Notes: generated from the letters alone by a model not told the origin. Shown: positions 46,669 to 55,555, numbered from the stretch's first letter. The stretch is 64,000 bases of DNA from Rhizobiaceae bacterium (GCA_023953845.1 JAMLJC010000001.1:4226501-4290500), one strand, 5' to 3'. A program made the numbers and translations.

Positions 46669-47754
46669 ATGGCGCATATCCAACTGAAGAACATCACCAA
46701 GACATTCGGCCGCCACGTCGCGTTGAAGGATCTGAGCCTTGAGATCGCGGACGGCGAGTTCTTCGTGCTGCTCGGTGAGACCGGAGCGGGCAAGACCACC
46801 ACCTTGCGCCTCATCGCGGGTCTGGAAAAGCCCACGGACGGCCAGGTCTTCATCGACGGTGTCGATGTGGCGGACTGGGGCGCGGCGGAGCGCGACGTGG
46901 CGCTGGTGCTGCAGCAATACTCGCTCTATCCGCGCTATACGGTGCGCGAGAATCTGGAGTTCCCGCTGAAATCGAAGATCCGGCGCGTGCCGGACGCCGA
47001 GATCAAGGAACGCGTCGCCCGCGCGGCGAAGACGCTGCGAATCGAGCATCTGCTGGAGCGCAAGACGGACCGCCTCTCGGGCGGCGAGATGCAGCGCGTC
47101 TCGATCGGCCGCGCCATCGTGCGCAAGCCGCGCGTCTTCCTGATGGACGAGCCGCTGTCGGCGCTGGACGCGAAGCTGCGCGAGGCGCTTCGCACCGAGC
47201 TGAAAAACATCCAGATGAACCTCGGCCAGACCTTCCTGTTCGTCACGCACGACCAGATCGAGGCCATGTCGATGGGCGACAAGGTCGGTGTGCTCAACCA
47301 CGGCAGTCTGGTTCAGGTCGGCACCCCGCAGGAGATCTACAACAATCCGCGCGACACCTTCGTCGCATCCTTCGTCGGTTCGCCGCCGATGAATCTTCTC
47401 GATGGCCGTCTCGTCGGCGGGCGCGCCGTGTTCCAGCCGATGAGCTTTGAATTGCCCTATGAAGGCGTCGCGAAGGCGGGAACGCCGATGGACGAGCGGC
47501 CGCTGACCTTCGGCATCCGGCCGGAGGACGTTGCGCTCGATCCCGCAGGCCCCGTGGAAGCGAAGGTTCACGATGTGGAGAATCATGGCGTCGAGAAGAT
47601 CGTTACGCTGCGGGTTGGCGATACGATGCTACGGGCAACGACATCGGCCCGCACGGATGTCAGCATCGAGGATTCCGTGCGTTTCGGCTGGAATCCCGGC
47701 AAGGTCGCGATCTTCGACAAGGGCTCGGGCGTCAGCCTGCGGCATGCGGGGTAG
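46669..47754 (+). CDS. Sugar ABC transporter ATPase 2
   Basis: A 361-aa MalK-like ATPase with Walker A GETGAGKTT (residues 36-44), signature LSGGEMQRVSIGRA and Walker B VFLMDEPLSALDA. The C-terminal TOBE-containing domain starts near residue 240. It follows the first ATPase after 2 bp, with a start codon 3 nt past the stop. In Walker A, Ser-Gly-Cys of ATPase 1 is replaced by Thr-Gly-Ala, so the two are diverged paralogues rather than a recent copy. Last importer gene before an intergenic repeat. Confidence 0.93.
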   Translation: MAHIQLKNITKTFGRHVALKDLSLEIADGEFFVLLGETGAGKTTTLRLIAGLEKPTDGQVFIDGVDVADWGAAERDVALVLQQYSLYPRYTVRENLEFPLKSKIRRVPDAEIKERVARAAKTLRIEHLLERKTDRLSGGEMQRVSIGRAIVRKPRVFLMDEPLSALDAKLREALRTELKNIQMNLGQTFLFVTHDQIEAMSMGDKVGVLNHGSLVQVGTPQEIYNNPRDTFVASFVGSPPMNLLDGRLVGGRAVFQPMSFELPYEGVAKAGTPMDERPLTFGIRPEDVALDPAGPVEAKVHDVENHGVEKIVTLRVGDTMLRATTSARTDVSIEDSVRFGWNPGKVAIFDKGSGVSLRHAG

Positions 47755-47816
47755 ACGCTTGGTTCGGAAGGCTTGAGCCGCAAGGATTTGCGCCTTACTC
47801 TCCAAAGCGAATGTTG

Positions 47817-47976
47817 CCCCTCATCCGCCTGCCGGCGTCTTCTCCCCGCAAACGGGGAAAAGGCCGCTTCTTCAGCCTTTCCGGATGTTCTTCAACACTG
47901 GTGGTGAGCGAAGCCGAAGCGGCAGCCCGCCTTCTTCCCATTTGCGGGGAGAAGACGCCGGCAGGCGGATGAGGGG
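47817..47976. repeat. Long perfect inverted repeat, rhizobial intergenic type
   Basis: The 36-nt arm at 47817-47852, beginning CCCCTCATCCGCCTGCCGG, is matched perfectly in inverse by 47941-47976. Similarity continues inward for roughly another 15 nt on each side with a few mismatches, leaving a loop of some 55 nt. It occupies most of the 284-bp gap between the second ATPase and the epimerase gene. It belongs to a different repeat family from the elements at 9.6 and 57 kb. Probably folds as RNA and may end or protect the importer mRNA. Confidence 0.85.
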
Positions 47977-48038
47977 CCGTGCACGCGCCGGGTTTCAAGA
48001 CGTAGCCCCCCAGCCAACACATTTCGAAGGAAGCTTTC

Positions 48039-48929
48039 ATGACGAAACGTATCGTTTTCACCGGCGGCTCGGGCAAGGCCGGCAAGCATGTCGTGCCATG
48101 GCTGAAGGAGCGCGGCGACTACGACATTCTGAACGTCGACCTGAAACCGCTCGATTGCCCGGGCGTCAACACGCTGATCACCGACGTCACCGACAGCGGA
48201 CAGGTCTTCAATGCCCTGTCGATGCATTTCGGCTTTGACGGCTATGAGAAAGCCGCCGTTCCGGCCGCGCCGGACGCGGTCGTTCACTTCGCGGCGGTTC
48301 CCCGCGTCCTGATCAACCCCGACAACGTCACCTTTTCCGCCAACGTCATCAGCACGTACAACGTGATCGAAGCGGCGATGAAGCTCGGCGTCCGCAAGGT
48401 CGTCATCGCGTCGAGCGAGACGACCTATGGCGTCTGCTTCACCGAGGGTGAGAAGGATTTCAAGCAGTTCCCTCTTGAGGAAGACTACGAGATCGATCCG
48501 ATGGACAGTTACGGCCTGTCCAAGCAGCTCAACGAGCACACGGCGCGCGCCTTCGCCGCCCGCTACGGCGCCGATATCTACGCGCTGCGCATCGGCAACG
48601 TCATCGAGCCGCACGAATACGGCCCGTTCAAGACCTATGCGGCCAATCCGCCGCTGCGCAAGCGCAATGCGTGGAGCTATATCGACGCGCGCGACCTCGG
48701 CCAGATCGTGCATCTCTGCCTTGAGAAGGACGGCCTCGGCTTCCAGGTCTTCAACGCGACCAACGACACCATCACCGCCAACGAGCCGACTGCCGAATTC
48801 CTGAAGAAATGGGCGCCGGATACGCCGGTCACGCGCCCGCTAGAAGGCTTCGAGGCGCCGCTTTCCAACCGCAAGATCCGCGAAGTGCTCGGCTTCAAGG
48901 AAGAGCACGACTGGCGCAAATACGCCTGA
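48039..48929 (+). CDS. NAD-dependent epimerase/dehydratase (uronate-dehydrogenase-like)
   Basis: A 296-aa extended SDR enzyme. Cofactor loop GGSGKAGKHV at residues 8-17, an acidic residue after strand 2 (NVDLKPLD) favouring NAD, active-site SSE in VIASSETTYG, and YGLSK with the catalytic Tyr and Lys. The short C-terminal domain resembles sugar dehydrogenases that act without an attached nucleotide, such as uronate dehydrogenase, but a nucleotide-sugar epimerase cannot be excluded. It sits between the importer and the catabolic enzymes, so it probably oxidises or epimerises the imported sugar. Confidence 0.75.
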   Translation: MTKRIVFTGGSGKAGKHVVPWLKERGDYDILNVDLKPLDCPGVNTLITDVTDSGQVFNALSMHFGFDGYEKAAVPAAPDAVVHFAAVPRVLINPDNVTFSANVISTYNVIEAAMKLGVRKVVIASSETTYGVCFTEGEKDFKQFPLEEDYEIDPMDSYGLSKQLNEHTARAFAARYGADIYALRIGNVIEPHEYGPFKTYAANPPLRKRNAWSYIDARDLGQIVHLCLEKDGLGFQVFNATNDTITANEPTAEFLKKWAPDTPVTRPLEGFEAPLSNRKIREVLGFKEEHDWRKYA

Positions 48930-49002
48930 TCCCAAGAAAATCGGCGAAGGCATGGCGGATGACGCGCCATGCCGTTTCAGGCGACAAAGCGTTGCGGCCC
49001 GC

Positions 49003-50094
49003 CTACGCCGCCCATTTCCTGGCAAGGAACGCTGCGCGCTGGAATTGCGGCGCGACCTCGATCTCGTGCCCGAGGGTTGCGGCTGCCCGCCAGGGCCAGC
49101 GCGGATCGGCGAGAAGGGCGCGGCCGATAGCCACGATGTCGGCGCGGCCCCCTGTGATGATATCGTTCGCCTGATGCGGCTCGTCGATCATGCCGACAGC
49201 CCGGACGGGAATATCGACGCGCTGCTTCACATACTCGGCCAGATGCACCTGATAGCCCGGCCCGGACGGGATTTTTTGAGCAGGCGAATTGCCGCCGCTA
49301 GAGCAGCAGACATAGCTGATGCCTACGGCTTTCAACGCCTTGACTACCTCGACCGTATCGTCCTCGACCAGCCCGCCATCGACCCAGTCCTTCACCGAAA
49401 GGCGGATGCCGAGCATCAGATCGGGTGCTGCCTTGCGCACTTCCCGCGCGATCTCCACGACGAAGCGCATGCGGTTTTCGAGGGAGCCGCCCCAGTCGTC
49501 GGTTCGATGATTGGAGAGCGGCGAAATGAACTGGTGGATGAGGTAGCCGTGCGCGCCGTGCAATTCGATGAAATCGAAGCCGGCGCGGGCGGCACGGCGG
49601 GCAGCAGCGGCATATTTGCTAATCATTGCCGCGATCTCCGGCTCGGTCAGCGCATGCGGCGTGTGCCAGCCGGCATCGAACGGGATCGCCGAGGCCGAAA
49701 CGGTCTGCCATGGGTCCTGATCCGGGGCGAGGGGACCGCCGCCTTCCCATGGGCGCTGGCATGAGGCCTTGCGGCCGGCATGCGCGATCTGGGTGCCGAA
49801 CTTCGTGCCGGGCGCGGCGACGCGTTTCGCCGCGGCCAGCGCCCGCTCCGCCGCGGCTTCGTCGGCGTCCGAATAGAGGCCGAGACAACCATGGCTGATC
49901 CGGCCACGCCGTTCGACATCGGTCATTTCGACGGTGACCATCGAAGCGCCCGACATTGCGAGATTCATCCAGTGGTAGAGATGCCAGTCGCTCGCCGCGC
50001 CGTCATTGGCGGAATACTGGCACATTGGCGCAACGGCGATGCGGTTCGAAAACTCCAGCGCGCCCAGTGTGATGGGCGAGAAAAGATCGGTCAT
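49003..50094 (-). CDS. Old Yellow Enzyme family NADH:flavin oxidoreductase (YqjM type)
   Basis: A 363-aa FMN TIM-barrel reductase of activated alkenes. Cys25 and Tyr27 (APMCQYSAN) are the residues typical of the YqjM/thermophilic-like subclass. The substrate pair is in HGAHGYLIHQF, and NRMRFVVEIAREVR and IGRALLADPRWPW follow. It lies 105 bp downstream of the hydroxyacid dehydrogenase on the same strand, so it may be read from the catabolic operon, although such enzymes also occur as general detoxification reductases. Confidence 0.9.
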   Translation of the reverse strand: MTDLFSPITLGALEFSNRIAVAPMCQYSANDGAASDWHLYHWMNLAMSGASMVTVEMTDVERRGRISHGCLGLYSDADEAAAERALAAAKRVAAPGTKFGTQIAHAGRKASCQRPWEGGGPLAPDQDPWQTVSASAIPFDAGWHTPHALTEPEIAAMISKYAAAARRAARAGFDFIELHGAHGYLIHQFISPLSNHRTDDWGGSLENRMRFVVEIAREVRKAAPDLMLGIRLSVKDWVDGGLVEDDTVEVVKALKAVGISYVCCSSGGNSPAQKIPSGPGYQVHLAEYVKQRVDIPVRAVGMIDEPHQANDIITGGRADIVAIGRALLADPRWPWRAAATLGHEIEVAPQFQRAAFLARKWAA

Positions 50095-50199
50095 GGGAAA
50101 AAGGCTCCGGTAGGATAGATCAATAATCTAGGATGCATGCCGCACCGCACAATAGGCGATTTGGCGGCCCCTGATGCCGGGTGGGATACCGCGGGCGTG

Positions 50200-51180
50200 C
50201 TATATTGGAAAACGGCTGCGATAGCGTTCGACTGCTTCGGCATTGCGCAGGTTGAGCGGCAGTTCGCCCGCAAGAACGCGCAACGCTTCCTCGACGGCGC
50301 CGAGACCCATGCGCAGCATGCTGTCTTCGGTAATCCCCGCCATGTGCGGCGTGATGATCACATTGTCGAAACTGAAATATGGATGATCCGGCGGCAGCGG
50401 CTGCGCAGCGAAGACATCCAGCGCCGCGCCGCCGATGCGTTGTTCCCTGAGCGCTCTGATCAGCGCGTCGTCATCGATCACCGGGCCTCGCGATACGTTT
50501 ACAAGAAGGCTGTGCGGCTTCATCCGGGCGATCCGCTCGCGATTGACGAGACCCGTGGTCTCCGGCGTCAGCGGGCAGCACAGGACGATGATGTCGGCCT
50601 CGCCCATCAGCGCGTCGAGATCGGCGAACCTCACGCCTTCGGACAGGCTTTCGGCGCGGCGGCTGTTGGCGATCACCTCCATGCCGAAGCCGTGGCGCGC
50701 GATCGACGCGATGGTCTTGCCGATATTGCCCATCCCGACGATGCCGAGGACCTTGCCGGAGAGGTCCGATCCGCGTTCGGCATGCGCGCGGCCGGCAAGC
50801 CAGCCCTTTTCCCGCAGATCGCCGTCGACCTTGCGGAAGCGGCGCAGCAGCGCGATCGCGGCGAAAAAGACGTGTTCGGCGACCGTGCGCGCATTGGCGC
50901 CGGGCACGTTGGCGATAAGGACGCCTGCGCGCGTCGCCGCCTCGTACGGGATCATGTCGATGCCGGCACCATGACGAACCGCTACTTTCAGCCGCGGCGC
51001 ATTGTCGAAAAGAGCTGGGGGAAGCGGCGCACGAACGATGATGACATCCGCCTCGCGGCCTTCGCGTTCGAGTGTTGCCGCATCGAGCGCGGACGCGATG
51101 GAGAGCTTCGCCGCGCTCGCCAGCCGCGCCTCGGCGCGGGGATGCAGCGGGTGGGTGGAATAGACGATCGGCTCAGGCAT
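50200..51180 (-). CDS. D-isomer-specific 2-hydroxyacid dehydrogenase
   Basis: A 326-aa NAD(P)-dependent dehydrogenase with the Rossmann loop GIVGMGNIGKTIAS near residues 145-158, the catalytic Arg in NVSRGPVID, a Glu in the AALDVF region replaced by the usual Asp, and His in ITPHMAGIT. Residue arrangement fits glyoxylate/hydroxypyruvate-reductase-like members. Its start overlaps the end of the GntR gene by 8 bp. It would reduce or oxidise a 2-keto/2-hydroxy acid intermediate in the pathway. Confidence 0.88.
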   Translation of the reverse strand: MPEPIVYSTHPLHPRAEARLASAAKLSIASALDAATLEREGREADVIIVRAPLPPALFDNAPRLKVAVRHGAGIDMIPYEAATRAGVLIANVPGANARTVAEHVFFAAIALLRRFRKVDGDLREKGWLAGRAHAERGSDLSGKVLGIVGMGNIGKTIASIARHGFGMEVIANSRRAESLSEGVRFADLDALMGEADIIVLCCPLTPETTGLVNRERIARMKPHSLLVNVSRGPVIDDDALIRALREQRIGGAALDVFAAQPLPPDHPYFSFDNVIITPHMAGITEDSMLRMGLGAVEEALRVLAGELPLNLRNAEAVERYRSRFPI

Positions 51181-51892
51181 GCTGAAGGGGACGATCCGCC
51201 TCGTTCGAGGCCTCCGAAGGCTCGATAAGGCCTTTCCAGTAGCTCTCCGCGCCTTGCAGGTGCGCGCTCATCAGCGCCTGGGCGAGATTGCCGTCGCGCC
51301 GCAGCAGGGCGTCGAATATCTGCAGATGCTCGGCATGGGATTTCCGGCCGCGTTCCGGATCGTTGAAATAGATCGGCAGCCGCCCTTCGCCCATCACATA
51401 ATAGACGCTGCAGATACGATGGAAGACGCTGTTCTTGGTGGCGCGGACGATCTCCAGATGAAAGTCGCGGTCCTCCAGCGCCAGGCCCTCGCCGGCGGCC
51501 AGCCGATCCTCGGAGGACTTCAGGATCTCGCGCAGCCTTTCGTAGTTCTCCTCGGTGGCGCGGGAACACGCCAGTTCCGCCGCCTTGATCTCGTGGATCT
51601 TCCGCAACTCGACCGTTTCATAGATCTGCACAGGGTCGAGCGGCACGCCGGCCTTGGCGAAAAGCGCCATCGCCTCCACGCTCGCCTGCCGGGTAGTGAG
51701 GTAGATGCCCGACTTCGCGCGCCGCTCCACGATGCGCATGGCCTCCAGAATCGCAAGCGCCTCGCGGATCTGGCCGCGCGACACGGCGAAATGGTCGGCG
51801 AGCTCGCGTTCGGAGGGAAGCCGCCTGCTCTCCGTCCTGGAACAGGTGAAGAGATAGGACGCCAGTTCGGCGAGCAGATTCTTCTCGGTCAT
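51173..51892 (-). CDS. GntR-family regulator, FadR/FCD subfamily
   Basis: A 239-aa regulator with a winged helix-turn-helix LPSERELADHFAVSRGQIREAL near residues 25-46 and an FCD ligand domain (about 90-225) with the metal-binding histidine pattern (FHLEIVRATKN, HAEHLQIFDALL). FCD members usually sense organic acids or sugar acids. It is embedded in the operon it probably controls, downstream of the enolase-superfamily gene and overlapping the dehydrogenase. It is the best candidate to bind the dyads at 41.7-41.9 and 54.1-54.3 kb. ATG 51892 is preferred to TTG 51898. Confidence 0.9.
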   Translation of the reverse strand: MTEKNLLAELASYLFTCSRTESRRLPSERELADHFAVSRGQIREALAILEAMRIVERRAKSGIYLTTRQASVEAMALFAKAGVPLDPVQIYETVELRKIHEIKAAELACSRATEENYERLREILKSSEDRLAAGEGLALEDRDFHLEIVRATKNSVFHRICSVYYVMGEGRLPIYFNDPERGRKSHAEHLQIFDALLRRDGNLAQALMSAHLQGAESYWKGLIEPSEASNEADRPLQHA

Positions 51893-51902
51893 GTCCAAGG
51901 CT

Positions 51903-53072
51903 CTAGCCCTTCATGGCGTGTGCCTTCAAGAAACTTTCAGAGACCGTGACGCCAAGTCCCGGCCGATCCGGAATGGCCACCGCCCCGTCCTTCAGGTCGA
52001 CGTCCTCCTCGACGAGATCGTGCAGCATCGGATTGGCGCCGAGCGAGTATTCGACGATGAAGCTGGCCGGCGATGCCGCGCAGACATGCAGGCCGGCATA
52101 AAATGCCGGCGCGCCCGCCCACAGGTGCGGCGCCAGCCTGAGATTGAACGCCGACGCGATCGCCGAGATGCGCATCGCCTCGGTGATGCCGCCGCAGAAG
52201 GCGAGGTCCGGCTGGAAGATGTCGGCGGATTTCGCCACGGCCATGTCCCGGAAGTCGAAGCGCGTCGTCTCGCTTTCTCCCGCCGCGATCGGCACGATCG
52301 ATGCCGCCCGCACCTCGGCCATGCCGGCCTTGTCGTCGCCGACGACGGGTTCCTCGAACCAGGCGAGGTTGCTTTCCTCGCTGAGCTTCGCGAACCTTTT
52401 CGCATCCGCCACGGTGTAGGTGCCGTGTGCGTCCACCATCAGGTCGATATCGGGTCCCAGCGCCTCGCGCGCCGCCTCGACCCGCCGCGCGGAAATGTGC
52501 GGCGCGCCGTCCATGGCGCCGACGCGCATCTTCACGGCCTTGAACCCGCCCTTCGCTATGTAGCCGAGCAGTTGCTCCCCGATCTCGTCCGCGTTCGCCC
52601 AGCCGCCGGAAGCGTAGGCCTTCATCCGGTCGGTCTTGCGGCCGCCGAGCAGGCGCCAGACCGGGACGTTCAGCGACTTGCCCAGAATGTCCCAGAGCGC
52701 AAGGTCGACCGCGCTGATCGCGGCCATCGAGATGCCGCGGCGCGAAAGCTGTGGCATGGCATGGCCCGACAGTTTTGCCGAGTGATGCCGCACGCCATTG
52801 TAGAGCGTATCCCAAATATCGCTGATGTCGCGCGGATCGCGGCCGACCAGATGCGGGCCGACCTCGTGGTTCAGCATGTGCACGAGCGCGCCATAGGTCC
52901 CGGCGCTGCCGGCCGCGTTCTTGCCTTCACCCCAGCCGACGATGCCGTCATCGGTCTCGATGCGCAGGATCGCCGCATCGAACGTCGCGATCTGCCCGAA
53001 GTCGCTCCGGTGCTGGTTGGCGGCAGCGATGGGTACGCTCACCCACCAGGCTTGGACACTTCTGATTTTCAT
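51903..53072 (-). CDS. Mandelate racemase/muconate lactonizing enzyme family dehydratase
   Basis: A 389-aa enolase-superfamily protein. The base motif KMR (Lys181, Arg183), metal ligands Asp214 (VDAHGTY), Glu240 (FEEPV) and Glu266 (AAGESE), and His316 (APHLW) are all present. This fits acid-sugar dehydratases or racemases of the mandelate racemase subgroup. ATG 53072 is chosen at MKIRSVQAWW, the usual beginning. The substrate is likely an aldonic or uronic acid derived from the imported sugar; which one cannot be told. Confidence 0.87.
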   Translation of the reverse strand: MKIRSVQAWWVSVPIAAANQHRSDFGQIATFDAAILRIETDDGIVGWGEGKNAAGSAGTYGALVHMLNHEVGPHLVGRDPRDISDIWDTLYNGVRHHSAKLSGHAMPQLSRRGISMAAISAVDLALWDILGKSLNVPVWRLLGGRKTDRMKAYASGGWANADEIGEQLLGYIAKGGFKAVKMRVGAMDGAPHISARRVEAAREALGPDIDLMVDAHGTYTVADAKRFAKLSEESNLAWFEEPVVGDDKAGMAEVRAASIVPIAAGESETTRFDFRDMAVAKSADIFQPDLAFCGGITEAMRISAIASAFNLRLAPHLWAGAPAFYAGLHVCAASPASFIVEYSLGANPMLHDLVEEDVDLKDGAVAIPDRPGLGVTVSESFLKAHAMKG

Positions 53073-53083
53073 TCTGGTCCTCG

Positions 53084-53110
53084 GCCCTCGCGCAACACCC
53101 GCGCGAGGGC
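53084..53110 (-). other. Intercistronic hairpin before the dehydratase gene
   Basis: A perfect 10-bp stem (GCCCTCGCGC with GCGCGAGGGC, 7-nt loop) lies in the 57-bp gap between the isomerase and dehydratase genes, ending 11 bp before the dehydratase ATG. It has no T-run, so it is more likely a stability or processing element than a terminator. Confidence 0.5.
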
Positions 53111-53129
53111 TCAAGAGTGCTCGGGGAGG

Positions 53130-54017
53130 CTACTTGATCAGCGGCAGGATCGTTTCCGCCGTGATCCGCATCTGGTCCGTGTAGAATTTCTCGGTCAGAA
53201 CGCTGGAGCCGTGATCCTGGATGAACTTCAGCTGCTCGGGCGAGATATCCACCGGATTGCGCTCCACCATTTCGGGATAGCGATTGGCCGGCGTGCGATC
53301 CACCGGGGCGACGAACTCGTTGGTCAGCGCCCCGTCATAGCCGACTTCCCGCAGGGTCTTGACTAGCCCCTTCCAGTCGATCGTGCCGAGACCGGCTGCA
53401 AAGCGGTTGTTGTCGGCCACATGGAAGTCGAAAAGCCGCTTGCCGGCCTTGCGGATCGCTTCGTGAACGTCGAATTCCTCCATGTTGAGGTGATAGGCGT
53501 CGAGGCAGACGCCGCATTCCGGGCTCACCGCGTCGGCCAGCGCCAGCGCCTGCTCGCCGCGGTTGAAGAGATAGGTCTCGAAACGGTTCAGCGGCTCGAC
53601 CGCGATCCTGACGCCGACCTTCCTGGCGTGGGCGAAGCATTCGCGGGTCGCGTCCACCACCCAGGTCCACTCCTCTTCCTCCGTGCCGTCGGGCACCACC
53701 TTGCCGACGGTCGCCGGCACCAGCGTGATGATCTCGCCGTCCAGTTCGCTCACCATGGTCAGTACGTCCTTGACGTACTGGACGGAGCGCTCCCGCTGGC
53801 CCTGATCCTTGGCCGCGAGGTTGCGTTCGCCGAGCATGAGCGTCACCGCGCCCCAGCAGCGTATGCCGTGCTCCTTCAGCAGCGCGCGCGTTTCGGCAGG
53901 CTTGTACTGTTCAGGTTCGCCGGAGATCTCGATCGATTCGTAGCCGAACTTCTTGATGCGCTTGAGCGTCACCTCGAGCGGCTCGGCGCGCATCCAGTTG
54001 TGGGTCGAAAGATGCAT
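53130..54017 (-). CDS. TIM-barrel sugar isomerase/epimerase (D-tagatose 3-epimerase-like)
   Basis: A 295-aa AP-endonuclease-2-fold protein. The metal-site residues expected of ketose 3-epimerases are present in order: Glu in AVEPLNRFET, Asp in CLDAYHLNMEE, His in FDFHVADNNR and Glu in ALTNEFVAP. This resembles D-psicose/D-tagatose 3-epimerases. ATG 54017 is preceded by AGGAAGAGA. It is the first gene of the minus-strand operon isomerase-dehydratase-GntR-dehydrogenase, with a FadR-type dyad about 80 bp upstream. Confidence 0.82.
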   Translation of the reverse strand: MHLSTHNWMRAEPLEVTLKRIKKFGYESIEISGEPEQYKPAETRALLKEHGIRCWGAVTLMLGERNLAAKDQGQRERSVQYVKDVLTMVSELDGEIITLVPATVGKVVPDGTEEEEWTWVVDATRECFAHARKVGVRIAVEPLNRFETYLFNRGEQALALADAVSPECGVCLDAYHLNMEEFDVHEAIRKAGKRLFDFHVADNNRFAAGLGTIDWKGLVKTLREVGYDGALTNEFVAPVDRTPANRYPEMVERNPVDISPEQLKFIQDHGSSVLTEKFYTDQMRITAETILPLIK

Positions 54018-54094
54018 GGTCTCTTCCTCTTCAAATCGCCTGATATCGCCCGTGGAACGCGGGACGGCTCTCCTCCCCAACAGCCGATCTTGAA

Positions 54095-54110
54095 AACTGG
54101 TTCGACCAAT
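54095..54110. promoter_or_regulatory. FadR/GntR-type operator 2 (catabolic side)
   Basis: AACTGGTTCGACCAAT matches the importer-side site at 15 of 16 bases. It lies about 80 bp upstream of the minus-strand isomerase start and 180 bp (centre to centre) from the dyad at 54278-54288. Confidence 0.52.
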
Positions 54111-54276
54111 TGGGCTCCAGCGGCTTTCTAACGGATTTCCCATATTGCCGCAAGAAGGCGAGGCTCAGGCGCGGAACAATCGGCTAGGCATTTGTAATCG
54201 ATATGAAAAATATGATGCTCTGGATAATTTTCCGGATTCGTTGCGTCATGCGCTTGCCTTGACCTTTTTCAAAGAC

Positions 54277-54290
54277 TTGGTAATACCAGA
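54277..54290. promoter_or_regulatory. TTGGTAATACCAGA dyad overlapping the plus-strand -10
   Basis: Identical 14-mer to 41898-41911. The dyad core TGGTAATACCA covers the candidate -10 TAATAC (54281-54286) downstream of TTGACC (54259-54264), giving the same promoter-operator layout as the importer. Confidence 0.55.
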
Positions 54291-54499
54291 GCGTGGAGGT
54301 GAGCTTGTCGGCGCTTGGGTGGCGCGGCGATCTCGCAGGGAGGGCAGGTGCATGCCGGCCATCGCTTCGGGCGGGACGCGGTGGCCGGTGCACTTCCGCG
54401 ACGATTTTTCCGTGGGGTTTTGCCGGCTTCGGTGATTTGATGGCCGGCGATATATAGCGAACGCGCCTCCGGCGCGGCTCTGGAGGAGGAGCTTTCGAA

Positions 54500-55555
54500 A
54501 TGCCAACGACGATCAAGGGGCCGGCGATCTTCCTGGCTCAATTCGCGGGCGACGCCGCACCGTTCAATTCGCTGCCGGCCATCGCGAAATGGGCCGCCGG
54601 GCTGGGTTACAAGGGCGTCCAGATACCGACATGGGACGGGCGTCTGTTCGACCTGAAGAAGGCCGCCAGCTCGAAGACTTATTGCGACGAGGTCAAGGGC
54701 ATCTGCGCCGACGCCGGCGTCGAGATCACCGAGCTTTCCACGCACCTGCAGGGGCAGCTTGTCGCGGTGCATCCGGCGTATGACGCCCAGTTCGACGGCT
54801 TTGCGCCGGCCGAAGTCCACAACAATCCGAAGGCCCGGCAGAAATGGGCGGTCGATCAGATGAAGCTGGGGGCCAGGGCATCGAAGAACCTCGGGCTTAA
54901 GACGTCGGTCACGTTCAGCGGCGCGCTGGCGTTCCCCTATCTTTATCCGTGGCCGCAGCGTCCCGCCGGCCTGATCGAGGAAGCGTTTTCGGAGCTCGGC
55001 AAACGCTGGAAGCCGATCCTCGACGCCTATGACGACGCCGGCGTCGATGTCGGCTACGAGATCCATCCCGGCGAGGACGTCTTCGACGGCGCGACCTTCG
55101 AGATGTTCCTCGATGCCGTCGGCGGCCATGCGCGCTGCAACATCAACTATGACCCCTCGCACTTCCTGCTGCAGCAGCTCGACTATCTCGCTTTCATCGA
55201 TATCTACCACGAGCGCATCAAGGCTTTTCACGTGAAGGATGCCGAGTTCAATCCGGACGGCCGGCAGGGGGTCTATTCGGGGTATCAGGGCTGGGTGCAG
55301 CGCGCCGGTCGCTTCCGCTCGCTCGGAGACGGGCAGGTGGATTTTTCGGGCATCTTCTCCAAACTCACCGCCTATAACTACGATTCCTGGGCGGTGCTGG
55401 AATGGGAATGCTGCCTCAAGCATCCGGAAGACGGCGCGGCCGAGGGCGCCCCGTTCATCCAGAGCCACATTATCCGGGTCACCGAAAAGGCGTTCGACGA
55501 TTTTGCCGGCGGCGCGACCGACAAGAAGGTGCTGCGCGGAATGATGGGCATCTGA
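54500..55555 (+). CDS. TIM-barrel sugar phosphate isomerase/epimerase family protein
   Basis: A 351-aa protein of the AP-endonuclease-2/xylose-isomerase-like superfamily. Metal-site residues appear in YEIHPGEDVFDG (Glu/His), NINYDPSHFLLQQ (Asp/His), KAFHVKDAEF (His) and AVLEWECCLK (Glu). It starts at ATG 54500 after a strong GGAGGAGGAG site. It is followed by a Gfo/Idh/MocA oxidoreductase, a pairing repeatedly seen in 3-keto-sugar and inositol-like pathways in rhizobia, where the barrel enzyme isomerises or hydrolyses the oxidised sugar. Confidence 0.83.
   Translation: MPTTIKGPAIFLAQFAGDAAPFNSLPAIAKWAAGLGYKGVQIPTWDGRLFDLKKAASSKTYCDEVKGICADAGVEITELSTHLQGQLVAVHPAYDAQFDGFAPAEVHNNPKARQKWAVDQMKLGARASKNLGLKTSVTFSGALAFPYLYPWPQRPAGLIEEAFSELGKRWKPILDAYDDAGVDVGYEIHPGEDVFDGATFEMFLDAVGGHARCNINYDPSHFLLQQLDYLAFIDIYHERIKAFHVKDAEFNPDGRQGVYSGYQGWVQRAGRFRSLGDGQVDFSGIFSKLTAYNYDSWAVLEWECCLKHPEDGAAEGAPFIQSHIIRVTEKAFDDFAGGATDKKVLRGMMGI

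Larger units (their letters stand above)
54018..54499. promoter_or_regulatory. Divergent control region of the catabolic operons
   Basis: This 482-bp gap holds no credible gene. It separates the minus-strand isomerase operon from the plus-strand isomerase/Gfo-Idh operon. It contains a FadR-type dyad (54095-54110), TTGTAATCGAT (54192-54202, the reverse complement of an element at 41796-41806), and a candidate promoter with TTGACC at 54259-54264 and TAATAC at 54281-54286 (16-bp spacer). A dyad overlaps that -10. GGAGGAGGAG precedes the gene at 54500. Confidence 0.5.

Noticed and set aside
47755..48038. Short frames in the gap after the second ATPase
   Set aside because: They are translations of the inverted repeat arms and carry no independent coding signal.
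54184..54516. Minus-strand frame of 110 aa in the divergent catabolic control region
   Set aside because: Arg/Pro-rich, no ribosome-binding site, and it crosses the operator and promoter elements and the start of the next gene.
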